From Flavobacterium sp. (lineage in GTDB: Bacteria > Bacteroidota > Bacteroidia > Flavobacteriales > Flavobacteriaceae): a stretch of DNA of 64,000 nt. The stretch lies in contig NZ_SEBS01000012.1 in NCBI RefSeq assembly GCF_004211145.1, positions 1 to 64,000 on the forward strand, in the 5' to 3' direction. The notes beneath the pieces were generated by a model. It made no database searches and was not told the origin of the DNA. It saw only the letters and a list, made by a program, of their open reading frames with translations. Shown here one piece after another: positions 39,179-46,228 of the stretch. The first letter of the stretch is position 1. The number at the start of each line of letters is the position of its first letter. A program made the position numbers and the translations under genes.

Positions 39179-40570
39179 CTTTTTCAACCAGTTGTTCGTA
39201 AACGTACAATCGCGGTATTCGCCGTTGATCTTCACGTACGTATCCTTGATTTTCGTATCGAACCATTTTCCGACGGCAGCGAACTGCTTTTCTTTCAGCG
39301 CGAGCGCTTTGATTTTCGTGTAATCTTTCGCGTAATCGGCGGTGTGCTCGTCGTAACGGTTCATCACGGTAAGCAATTTATACTTTTTCTTGCCGTTTTG
39401 TTCGGTTTCAAGAATCGGATTCGAAATTTCTTTGTCTTTCAATCCCGAAAGATCGCGATACAAAGCGGGATCCATTTTAGTCAATTCGAAACGCGTATCC
39501 TGTGTTCTCGGGTTGAGCAGAACGCCTCCATTCGCGCGGGTTTCTTTTTCATCGCTCATCGTTCTTGCAGCGTCGGCAAAAGAAATTTCTCCTTGCTCGA
39601 TGCGTTTCTTGATTAGCGCAATCTTCTCTTTCGCGTCCCTAAGTGCTTCGTCCGAAACTTTGGGAGCCATCAAGATGTGGCGCAATTCCACTTCCTGGCC
39701 ACGGATTTTCTCGACCATGATGATATGGAATCCGAATTCGGTTTCGAACGGATCCGAGATTTCACCTTCGGCCAGACTGAACGCGACTTCCTTGAATTCC
39801 TTCACGAACTGCGTCTTTCGGTTGATCTTATAGAAACCGCCGGTCGGGCTCGAAGCCTTGTCGTCAGTATACAAAACGGCTTTCCCGAAGAAACTCGCGC
39901 CGTCCTGGACTTCTTTCTTGATTTCCTTGAGCTTGTTGATGACCTTTTGCTTTTCGGCATCGGTTACTTTTGGCAGCACGACGATCTGGGCGACTTCCAT
40001 TTCAGCTCCGAACGTAGGCAATTCCTCTTTTGGGATCTTGTTGAAGAACGTGCGCACTTCCTCAGGCGTGATTTGCACTTCTTCAATGATTTTTTGGGTT
40101 TCCTGCTCGGTGAGCATCTGCATTTTCATAATCTCGAACATGTCGTTACGGAAATCTTCCTCGCTGTCTTTCTTGAAATGAGCCACGACATCCTTCATCG
40201 TACCAAGCTGCTCGACCATGTAATCGATCTGCTTGCCCATTTTTTCACGCACTTGTCCGTCGGTTACCACGATACTATCCTGGATCGCCTGGTGAGCGTA
40301 TAATTTGTCTTCCATGAGTCGGCCCAAAATCTGGCAACGCGTAATGCCGTCGATCGATGCGCCCTGGCTGCGGATTTCAAGATACGCCTTGTCGATGTCG
40401 GAATCAAGGATCAAATAATCCCCGATCGTCGCTACGATTCCGTCCACTTTTTGTCGCTTCTGGAAAACGGGTTGTTCGGTGTTCTGAGCCACATCGGTCG
40501 TATCCTGGGCGTTGGCGAACATCGGCAATAGTACCGCGATCGCGAATACGATTTTACTTATAAACTTCAT
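39176..40570 (-). CDS. SurA-like periplasmic peptidyl-prolyl isomerase
   Basis: 464 residues. Signal peptide MKFISKIVFAIAVLLPMFANAQ begins the protein (22 residues). A SurA-type N-domain (VDGIVATIGDYLILDSDIDK) is followed by two parvulin domains (about 187-290 and 292-395), the second starting VELRHILMAPKVSD, and a C-terminal helix that completes the chaperone core. SurA escorts outer-membrane proteins to the BAM complex. Start ATG 40570; the gene overlaps the end of the lipoprotein gene by 17 bp, so the operon is tightly coupled. Confidence 0.9.
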   Translation of the reverse strand: MKFISKIVFAIAVLLPMFANAQDTTDVAQNTEQPVFQKRQKVDGIVATIGDYLILDSDIDKAYLEIRSQGASIDGITRCQILGRLMEDKLYAHQAIQDSIVVTDGQVREKMGKQIDYMVEQLGTMKDVVAHFKKDSEEDFRNDMFEIMKMQMLTEQETQKIIEEVQITPEEVRTFFNKIPKEELPTFGAEMEVAQIVVLPKVTDAEKQKVINKLKEIKKEVQDGASFFGKAVLYTDDKASSPTGGFYKINRKTQFVKEFKEVAFSLAEGEISDPFETEFGFHIIMVEKIRGQEVELRHILMAPKVSDEALRDAKEKIALIKKRIEQGEISFADAARTMSDEKETRANGGVLLNPRTQDTRFELTKMDPALYRDLSGLKDKEISNPILETEQNGKKKYKLLTVMNRYDEHTADYAKDYTKIKALALKEKQFAAVGKWFDTKIKDTYVKINGEYRDCTFTNNWLKK

Positions 40571-41396
40571 ACTTCTTGTCTTTAATGGCATCGTCTGTTA
40601 TTTCTTTTTCAAATTTTTTAATGAGCTCGAGTTTTCTCTTGTTGAGGATTACTTCGCGCAACGTCGGTTTTACATACTCGAACGGGCTCGTGTTGTTCGG
40701 GTTGATCACGTTTCGGATCTTGACCAGATATACGTCGAGCGAATCCGTTTCCTGGATCGATTTCCCGCTTGAAATATACGCGTCGCGGTTGTCGGGATTG
40801 ATGAACGGCAACTTCGCGTACACCTGTTCAATGCTCACCCAAACGCTATCGTTGAACGCGAAATCCTTGAATTGGAGCGCGTAGGTTTCCCAAAATTTGC
40901 GGTCCGACTTCCTGTAATCAAAGAACTTTTGCTTTATCGTCACGTAACGCGGGTTGTCCTTTGGCAAATGGATATACCTTAAACGCACCAACGTCCCGTT
41001 TGTTTTAAAATTTTCCTTGTTGTCGTCGTAATACGATTGCAATTCGGCTTCGGTAATCGTCGTGTCGACCGATTGTTTGACCACTTCCTCAATGTAGGCC
41101 TTGGTATACAGATCGACTTTATATTGCTTGACGAGCTTGTCGAAATCGACTTTCCTCGCATCGCTCAAATTGAGTTCGGCGGCTTCGATGAGCAGTTTTT
41201 GCGACGCCCATCGGTCGATGAAACCACGAACGATCGCCACGCTGTCTTCTTTCGACGTTCCCGACGGCACCAGATCTTTGATATCTTCGTTATACAAATA
41301 GGACTCGCCTACCCGCGCAACGGCTTCAGGCTTGGCTTTCGGGCCCGAGCAGGCAATACAGCCCAGCAACAACCCTATGCCCAAAACCTTGTTCAT
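40554..41396 (-). CDS. Lipoprotein of the parvulin/SurA group, lacking an obvious catalytic domain
   Basis: 280 residues from the ATG at 41396. The lipobox is LLLGCIAC, so lipidation on one of these cysteines is expected. Helices like the SurA/PrsA N-terminal chaperone domain follow (RVGESYLYNEDIKDLVPSG, FIDRWASQKLLIEAAELN), then a region with LVRLRYIHLP that resembles the start of a parvulin fold but is incomplete. Its start overlaps the stop of the upstream parvulin gene by 1 bp (TAATG). Probably a holdase partner of the flanking isomerases. Confidence 0.8.
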   Translation of the reverse strand: MNKVLGIGLLLGCIACSGPKAKPEAVARVGESYLYNEDIKDLVPSGTSKEDSVAIVRGFIDRWASQKLLIEAAELNLSDARKVDFDKLVKQYKVDLYTKAYIEEVVKQSVDTTITEAELQSYYDDNKENFKTNGTLVRLRYIHLPKDNPRYVTIKQKFFDYRKSDRKFWETYALQFKDFAFNDSVWVSIEQVYAKLPFINPDNRDAYISSGKSIQETDSLDVYLVKIRNVINPNNTSPFEYVKPTLREVILNKRKLELIKKFEKEITDDAIKDKKYEVYK

Positions 41397-43360
41397 TATT
41401 GGTTCATTTGCTTCTTGACCTTTTGGAACGTGTCGTTGTTCACCTTTAACGCGAACTCCGACTTGAGGTCTTTCACCCAATTTTTCTCGAGATATTCCTG
41501 GTAATCGTTGACTACGCGCCCTTTCGCCTCGTCGAGCGTTTTAGGGCCGGCCGGCATTACCTTGTTGACTTTCGCGACGAAATAATAATCGCCTTCCTTG
41601 ATGATTTCTGAAACGCCCGCCTCGAACTTCAAGCCTTTTGGCAACGCGTCGTTTCCTTCTTCAAAAACACCTGCGGTCGTCATCACGTTTACTTTGTCTT
41701 TCGTGTTGAGTTTTTCCTTGATCGCGTCGGCAGTCTTGTCGGCCTTGAGCATCTTTTCAGCTTCTTTGACGACGTCTTGCTTGGTCGATGAGACGATCAC
41801 GACATCAAGCCTGTTCTTCCATTGGTATTTCGCCTTGTTCGCGTCGTAGAAATTCTTCAATCCGATCGTATCCGTTTTCGAACGCTCCCAGATTTCCTTT
41901 TCCATGAGGTCGAACAACAACAAACCGTCGCGGTATTCGTCCATCACGGCCGAAAATTCCGGGAATTCGTTCTCGAGGTTGTCGTTGTAATATTGGTTGA
42001 GTTGTTCGTCGAGGAATTTGTCGTACAACTTGTCGGTCAATTTGTTGATCGGTTTTTCAGTCAGACCCGCTTTTTGTTGTGAAAGCACGTATGTAAGGAA
42101 ATCAGCCGACGGTACGTTTTTCTTATCGATCGTAACCAACGTCGACTCGAAATTCTTCAAATCCGGAGTTTCCCATTCGTTCTTGTAGATCGCATCGGTA
42201 ACCGCGGCCGCAGCTTTCTTGTATTCCTTTTCGTTGCGTTTGATCTTGTATTTCTTGTGCAGTTTCTCGTTCAACGAAGCCGTTATAAGGCGTGAACGGT
42301 CGTCCTTGCTGATCTTATTTTCGAGTTCGCCTTTCATCTCGTCCGATGTTTTCACAGGATAACGCTCGATGAATTTGATGATATGCCATCCGAACTGGCT
42401 TTCGATCGGTTCCGACAACGGCTTGTTTTTCGACAATGAAAACGCTGTGTTCTCAAACTCTTCGGAACTCAATTGCCCCGATCCGAAACGATTCAAGACG
42501 CCGCCTTTCGAAGACGAGGATTTGTCGTCAGAGAATTGTTTCGCAAGACTTTCAAAACTCTCGCCTTGCTGCAATTTGTTGTAGATGTCGTAGATTTTGT
42601 CTTTCGCTTTCTTGGCTTCGGCGGCATCGTCAGTCTTCGGTTTCAGGATCATGATGTGCGCCACCGACATTTCGCCACGGTTGTCGCGGATGTCGTTCAC
42701 CTTGATCACGTGATATCCGAAACGCGAACGGACCGGTTTTGAAATCTCGCCTTTTTTCGTGTGGTACGCGCCGCTTTCGAACGGATATACCATTCGGAAT
42801 GCCGAGAAATAACCCAGATCACCCTGGTTTTCCTTAGCCGACGGATCCTGTGAATATTGTTCGGCGAGTTTACCGAAGTCTTCTCCGGCAACGGCCTTAT
42901 TGCGAACTTCGACGGCTTGGTTGTAGGCTTTCAACGTATCGGCCGGAGCAGCGTTCTCGTCGACCAAGAATAAGATATGTGAGGCGCGGATTTCTTTTAG
43001 CGAACGTTGGTAGGCTTCATCCACAAGTTCTTTCGTGACTTTCGAATCGGTCAAATAGGTTTTGGCGAGTTGGCCGCGATACTGCTTGAGTTCGCCTTTG
43101 TAACCCTGACCGTTTTCAAGACCAAGCTTGTACGCTTTATTGATTTTGAGTTTGTAACCCACGAAAAGCTCGAGGTATTGGTCGAGGTTTTTTTGCGACT
43201 CGTCTTTTACAAGGTCGAGGTTTTTGTTGTAAACGCGGAGGAATTCGTCAATATAGTACGGTTTTTCGTCGATAGTAAACAGCACTTCCTTTTTAGATTT
43301 TTGGGCTGTAGCGGCAGTTCCCGCGAGCAGCAATCCAATCAACAAATGTTTGATTCTCAT
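41396..43360 (-). CDS. Periplasmic peptidyl-prolyl isomerase with two parvulin domains
   Basis: 654 residues. Signal peptide MRIKHLLIGLLLAGTAATAQ (20). A chaperone-like helical region (25-120) precedes parvulin 1 (about 122-230, RASHILFLVD..., FGYHVIKV) and parvulin 2 (about 236-335, VAHIMILKPK..., FGWHIIKFIE), then a long helical C-terminal region to 654. A PpiD/SurA-type folding factor for envelope proteins is predicted. First gene of the operon; a close-to-consensus promoter lies 65-94 bp upstream. The 30-residue upstream frame extension covers the promoter and was discarded. Confidence 0.92.
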   Translation of the reverse strand: MRIKHLLIGLLLAGTAATAQKSKKEVLFTIDEKPYYIDEFLRVYNKNLDLVKDESQKNLDQYLELFVGYKLKINKAYKLGLENGQGYKGELKQYRGQLAKTYLTDSKVTKELVDEAYQRSLKEIRASHILFLVDENAAPADTLKAYNQAVEVRNKAVAGEDFGKLAEQYSQDPSAKENQGDLGYFSAFRMVYPFESGAYHTKKGEISKPVRSRFGYHVIKVNDIRDNRGEMSVAHIMILKPKTDDAAEAKKAKDKIYDIYNKLQQGESFESLAKQFSDDKSSSSKGGVLNRFGSGQLSSEEFENTAFSLSKNKPLSEPIESQFGWHIIKFIERYPVKTSDEMKGELENKISKDDRSRLITASLNEKLHKKYKIKRNEKEYKKAAAAVTDAIYKNEWETPDLKNFESTLVTIDKKNVPSADFLTYVLSQQKAGLTEKPINKLTDKLYDKFLDEQLNQYYNDNLENEFPEFSAVMDEYRDGLLLFDLMEKEIWERSKTDTIGLKNFYDANKAKYQWKNRLDVVIVSSTKQDVVKEAEKMLKADKTADAIKEKLNTKDKVNVMTTAGVFEEGNDALPKGLKFEAGVSEIIKEGDYYFVAKVNKVMPAGPKTLDEAKGRVVNDYQEYLEKNWVKDLKSEFALKVNNDTFQKVKKQMNQ

Positions 43361-43757
43361 TGGTTTAACTAAAGTTTTACGGTATAGATATTTCCATCGC
43401 TTCCCAGATAGAAAATACGACTGACAAAAGTAGCAATTCAATCGTGGCATACAAGCATTGTGTTTACTATTAACAAATTATTATTAACAGATTTATGATC
43501 GGGATTTTTGGGTGTAATCGGCAGGAAAAGATGCGTTTAAAATTTCCATCGGTAAAAATATCGCAAACGAAACGCCCAACTATCGAATGCGGCGCGCTTT
43601 TCTTTTTAACGAATGTTTAGTAAAACCTTGACATCTATCGCCGTGAGGATTTTCGTAATTAGTATTACCGATGCGGAGAAAAAAAGAAAAATGAAGCAGG
43701 ACTGAATCGTGCGATATGGCGCATCAAAGGAAGAAACTAATAGCATAAAATACCACT
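43361..43757. other. Divergent intergenic region
   Basis: 397 bases between the parvulin operon and the peptide-export cassette. Contains the promoter at 43425-43454 (minus). Rest is AT-rich; no ORF, hairpin or clear promoter for the HlyD gene detected. Confidence 0.55.
43425..43454 (-). promoter_or_regulatory. Promoter of the parvulin/SurA operon
   Basis: On the minus strand: TTG (complement of 43452-43454), exactly 19 nt, then TACTTTTG (complement of 43425-43432), a close match to the Bacteroidota -33/-7 pattern. Confidence 0.72.
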
Positions 43758-44903
43758 ATGAGCATTTTCCCGAGAGAAATCCTGGACAATACCACCGAGG
43801 TTTTCAAATTCAAGCACACCGTGACAAGCAAGATAATCTATACGATTTTACTTGCGGTCGTGATTATCGGCTTCCTGCTTTTGCCGATGATAAAGGTCGA
43901 TGTTTATTCGTCGGCACAAGGTTTATTGACGCCCGACAAAGGCCGCGTCCCTATCGCGCTCATCAATTCGGGCCGAATCATCTACTCGGATCTCGAAAAC
44001 AACAAAACCGTTAAGAAAGGCGACACGATATTGGTGCTCGACAACAGTTCGATCAATGAGAAACTTGAGCTCTCGTCGAACAAGATCGAAGACGTAACAC
44101 TGTTCGTGAAAGACCTTACCTATCTCACAACGCAATCTGAAATTAAGTCCGACAGCCTGCAATCGCCGACGTACCAAAAAGCATTCTTGCAATACGAACA
44201 GGAAATCGCCGAACTCAAAACGCGCCTCGCCCAAGCCAATCGCGATTTCGAACGCGGCCGCCGACTCTACAAAAAAGGCGTGATCGCGAGGGCCGAATAC
44301 GAAAGCGTACAACTCGAACACGATTTGGCGTTGAGCAAAATTTCGCGTCTCCAGAAACAACAGCAAAGTTCTTGGCAAGCCGATCTGATCACGAACCAGA
44401 ATTTGATGGACGAATTGCAAAGCGGCAAGAAAATCCTCGGAAGCGACAAATCGCACCAAATCGTCACGGCTCCGGTCTCGGGCACGATGCTCGACGTGGT
44501 GCAACTCGAGAAAGGCGGATACGTGAATCAGGGAACCGATATCGCGCAGATTTCGCCCGACGGCAAACTCATCGTGGAATGTTACGTGAGTCCGTCGGAC
44601 ATTGGATTATTAAAAGTAGGAAATCCCGCGATTTTCCAGATCGACGCATTCAATTACAACCAATGGGGATTGGCGAACGGAAAAATCATCGAAATCGGAA
44701 AGGATGTCGAAATGCTCAATGGGAATCCGGCATTCCGCGTTCGATGCGACGTCAATAAGCGTTATCTGCAACTCAAAAACGGCTTCAAAGGCAACCTCAA
44801 AAAGGGAATGACGCTAAATGCGCAATTCATTCTGACCGAACGCTCGCTGTACCAACTTTTGTACGACGGCGTGGACGACTGGCTCAATCCAAGCCGAACT
44901 TAA
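43758..44903 (+). CDS. HlyD-family membrane fusion protein of the peptide-export cassette
   Basis: 381 residues. A short cytoplasmic N-terminus and one transmembrane helix (IIYTILLAVVIIGFLLLP, about 26-43), then a barrel-sandwich lipoyl half (INSGRIIYSDLENNKTVKKG), a coiled-coil hairpin (about 95-225, with FERGRRLYKKGVIARAEYES) and the second lipoyl half (VTAPVSGTMLDVVQLEKGGY), ending in a beta-barrel domain. This is the adaptor that links an inner-membrane ABC exporter with an outer-membrane channel. It is the first gene of the cassette; the matching C39 ABC exporter lies at 46229. No TolC-type channel gene is in the window. Confidence 0.93.
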   Translation: MSIFPREILDNTTEVFKFKHTVTSKIIYTILLAVVIIGFLLLPMIKVDVYSSAQGLLTPDKGRVPIALINSGRIIYSDLENNKTVKKGDTILVLDNSSINEKLELSSNKIEDVTLFVKDLTYLTTQSEIKSDSLQSPTYQKAFLQYEQEIAELKTRLAQANRDFERGRRLYKKGVIARAEYESVQLEHDLALSKISRLQKQQQSSWQADLITNQNLMDELQSGKKILGSDKSHQIVTAPVSGTMLDVVQLEKGGYVNQGTDIAQISPDGKLIVECYVSPSDIGLLKVGNPAIFQIDAFNYNQWGLANGKIIEIGKDVEMLNGNPAFRVRCDVNKRYLQLKNGFKGNLKKGMTLNAQFILTERSLYQLLYDGVDDWLNPSRT

Positions 44904-44942
44904 ATCGAAAACTACAACTCACAACTATAAACCACCCCAATT

Positions 44943-45278
44943 ATGAAGACATTGAAAAGCCTCGAACGACTGCAACGACTGCACGATTTGATCCAGACCG
45001 AATCCACGGGAACGCCCGCCGAACTCGCCGCCCAAATGGACATCAGTGAACGCCTTGTCTATAATCTGATCGACATGCTCAAGGATTTCCAGGCGTGCAT
45101 CAATTACAGCCGCAGCCGTCGCACGTATTTTTATGAAGATGATTTCGTGCTTAAAGTCAACATTTCAGTAACCGTGATGACGCAGGCCGAAACGCGAGAG
45201 GTTTTTGCGGGAGCCTATTATGAAGAAAATGAGTTGTTGTTGCACAGTCTTTTCGGGCACCGACAATATATATGTTGA
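44943..45278 (+). CDS. Small HTH protein of the peptide cassette
   Basis: 111 residues. The N-terminal half is a winged-helix/HTH_11-type domain (LERLQRLHDLIQTESTG, TPAELAAQMDISERLVYNLI, DMLKDFQACINYSRSRRTYF), followed by a short region (VLKVNISVTVMTQAETR) and a hydrophobic tail. It follows the HlyD gene by 39 bp and lies before the peptide genes, ending at the terminator at 45297. A local regulator of the peptide promoters is a reasonable inference; it lacks a known sensor domain. Confidence 0.82.
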   Translation: MKTLKSLERLQRLHDLIQTESTGTPAELAAQMDISERLVYNLIDMLKDFQACINYSRSRRTYFYEDDFVLKVNISVTVMTQAETREVFAGAYYEENELLLHSLFGHRQYIC

Positions 45279-45296
45279 ATTCACCAAAAACAATTT

Positions 45297-45321
45297 GAGT
45301 CTCGATGAGGCTCTTTTTTTT
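45297..45321 (+). terminator. Terminator of the HlyD-HTH unit
   Basis: GAGTCTC (45297-45303) pairs with GAGGCTC (45307-45313), one G-T pair and a 3-nt loop, followed by eight T (45314-45321). Confidence 0.72.
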
Positions 45322-45363
45322 GCCCGACGTTAAAATAAATCTAAAACGCGAAATCCGCGACTT

Positions 45364-45400
45364 CCCTGCACGCTTGATGCAGTGGACGAACGTAACTTTG
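45364..45400 (+). promoter_or_regulatory. Promoter and inverted-repeat operator of peptide 1
   Basis: CCCTGCA (45364-45370) and TGCAGTG (45378-45384) form an inverted repeat with one mismatch and a 7-nt centre that contains the TTG (45374-45376) of the -33 element. TAACTTTG (45393-45400) fits the TAnnTTTG -7 box. The whole stretch to the ATG is repeated before peptide 2. Confidence 0.7.
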
Positions 45401-45461
45401 AAATATCAAAACAGGACAACACAACTTGTTTTGGTTAGTATAAACCTAAAACTTTAGTATT

Positions 45462-45626
45462 ATGAAAACGCTAGAAAATTTATCAGCAGCCGAATTGAGA
45501 AACATTAACGGAGGTGGATTGCAAATCGGATTCTCCAATTCAACAACCGATGAGGACGGAGCGACTTCGACCACGCAATTCGGAATCAGTCTGGATGATT
45601 TGTTCGACGATGTCCTTGGATTCTAA
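45462..45626 (+). CDS. Double-glycine-leader secreted peptide 1
   Basis: 54 residues, found by reading the sequence since it is short. The leader MKTLENLSAAELRNINGG is a classic double-glycine leader (pattern ENLS..ELRNINGG), which is recognised and cut by C39 peptidases such as the one at 46229. The mature part would be about 35 residues: GLQIGFSNSTTDEDGATSTT, then QFGISLDDLFDDVLGF. It contains seven acidic residues, no basic residue and no cysteine, so it is neither a typical cationic bacteriocin nor a lanthipeptide with cysteine rings. Unmodified signalling or antagonistic peptide are both possible. It differs from peptide 2 at 6 of 54 positions. Confidence 0.88.
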   Translation: MKTLENLSAAELRNINGGGLQIGFSNSTTDEDGATSTTQFGISLDDLFDDVLGF

Positions 45627-45664
45627 GGACGAACGACAACGTATTTCCTTTGGGAAATGGAAAT

Positions 45665-45696
45665 GAGGAACGGCTGGATGTCGTTCCTCGTTTTTT
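45665..45696 (+). terminator. Terminator of peptide 1
   Basis: GAGGAACG (45665-45672) pairs perfectly with CGTTCCTC (45682-45689), 9-nt loop, followed by G and six T. Confidence 0.83.
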
Positions 45697-45727
45697 GCGT
45701 TTGAAATTCGTTTACGGTTTTTTGGGC

Positions 45728-45760
45728 AACCCTTTAAGAGTTTCAAACTCTTAAAGGGTT
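45728..45760. repeat. 33-nt near-perfect palindrome
   Basis: AACCCTTTAAGAGTTT (45728-45743) is inverted exactly as AAACTCTTAAAGGGTT (45745-45760) around a single C. Could act as a second terminator, a protein-binding site or a REP-like repeat. Confidence 0.85.
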
Positions 45761-45874
45761 AAATCTAAAAATAAAAAAACAACGCCCTTTCCACATTTTC
45801 CCCAAAAATCGTTAAATAATCCCTCAACGCCTACCAATCGTTAAATCCAACCCAAAAAACCGTTCAAACCTCGC

Positions 45875-45911
45875 CACTGCAAGCTTTGTGCAGTGAACGA
45901 ACGTAACTTTG
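45875..45911 (+). promoter_or_regulatory. Promoter and inverted-repeat operator of peptide 2
   Basis: CACTGCA (45875-45881) and TGCAGTG (45889-45895) form a perfect 7-bp inverted repeat with a 7-nt centre (AGCTTTG) holding the -33 TTTG (45885-45888); the -7 box TAACTTTG is at 45904-45911. Downstream to the ATG the sequence is nearly the same as before peptide 1. Confidence 0.72.
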
Positions 45912-45973
45912 AAATATCAAAACAGGACAACACAACTTGTTTTGGTTATTTATAAACCTAAAACTTTAGTAGT

Positions 45974-46138
45974 ATGAAAACGCTAGAAAATTTATCAGCA
46001 AGCGAATTGAGAAACATTAACGGAGGTGGTTTAGGAATCGTCTTCAGCAATTCGACAACCGACGAGGACGGAGCGACATCAACAACGCAATTCGGCCTGC
46101 AATTGGACGATTTGTTCGATGACGTCCTCGGGATCTAA
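45974..46138 (+). CDS. Double-glycine-leader secreted peptide 2
   Basis: 54 residues. Leader MKTLENLSASELRNINGG differs from peptide 1 at one position; the mature part GLGIVFSNSTTDEDGATSTT then QFGLQLDDLFDDVLGI differs at five. The central SNSTTDEDGATSTTQFG and LDDLFDDVLG blocks are identical, so these are probably functional. Seven acidic, no basic residues. The C39 exporter gene begins 90 bp downstream, after a terminator. Substrate of that exporter is a confident inference; biological activity is unknown. Confidence 0.88.
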   Translation: MKTLENLSASELRNINGGGLGIVFSNSTTDEDGATSTTQFGLQLDDLFDDVLGI

Positions 46139-46177
46139 TCTCAATTCAGGTTCAAAAACCTAAATGTTTTGAAAGAA

Positions 46178-46215
46178 AAAGCAGGAACAGCGTAAAAGTT
46201 GTCCCTGCTTTTTTT
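46178..46215 (+). terminator. Terminator/attenuator between peptide 2 and the exporter gene
   Basis: AAAGCAGGAACA (46178-46189) pairs with TGTCCCTGCTTT (46200-46211) with one mismatch, followed by T to 46215. The exporter ATG is only 13 bases further, so exporter mRNA must read through it or start within it. Confidence 0.75.
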
Positions 46216-46228
46216 GATATTTTTAGAT

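Larger units (their letters stand above)
45627..45973. other. Spacer between the two peptide genes
   Basis: 347 bases: terminator (45665-45696), 33-nt palindrome (45728-45760), a poorly structured stretch, then the second promoter/operator module (45875-45911). No further peptide gene was found. Confidence 0.7.

Noticed and set aside
43629..43663. TTGACA at about 43632 as a sigma-70 promoter for the HlyD gene
   Set aside because: Bacteroidota primary promoters use TTG/TAnnTTTG; no matching -7 box at a suitable distance.
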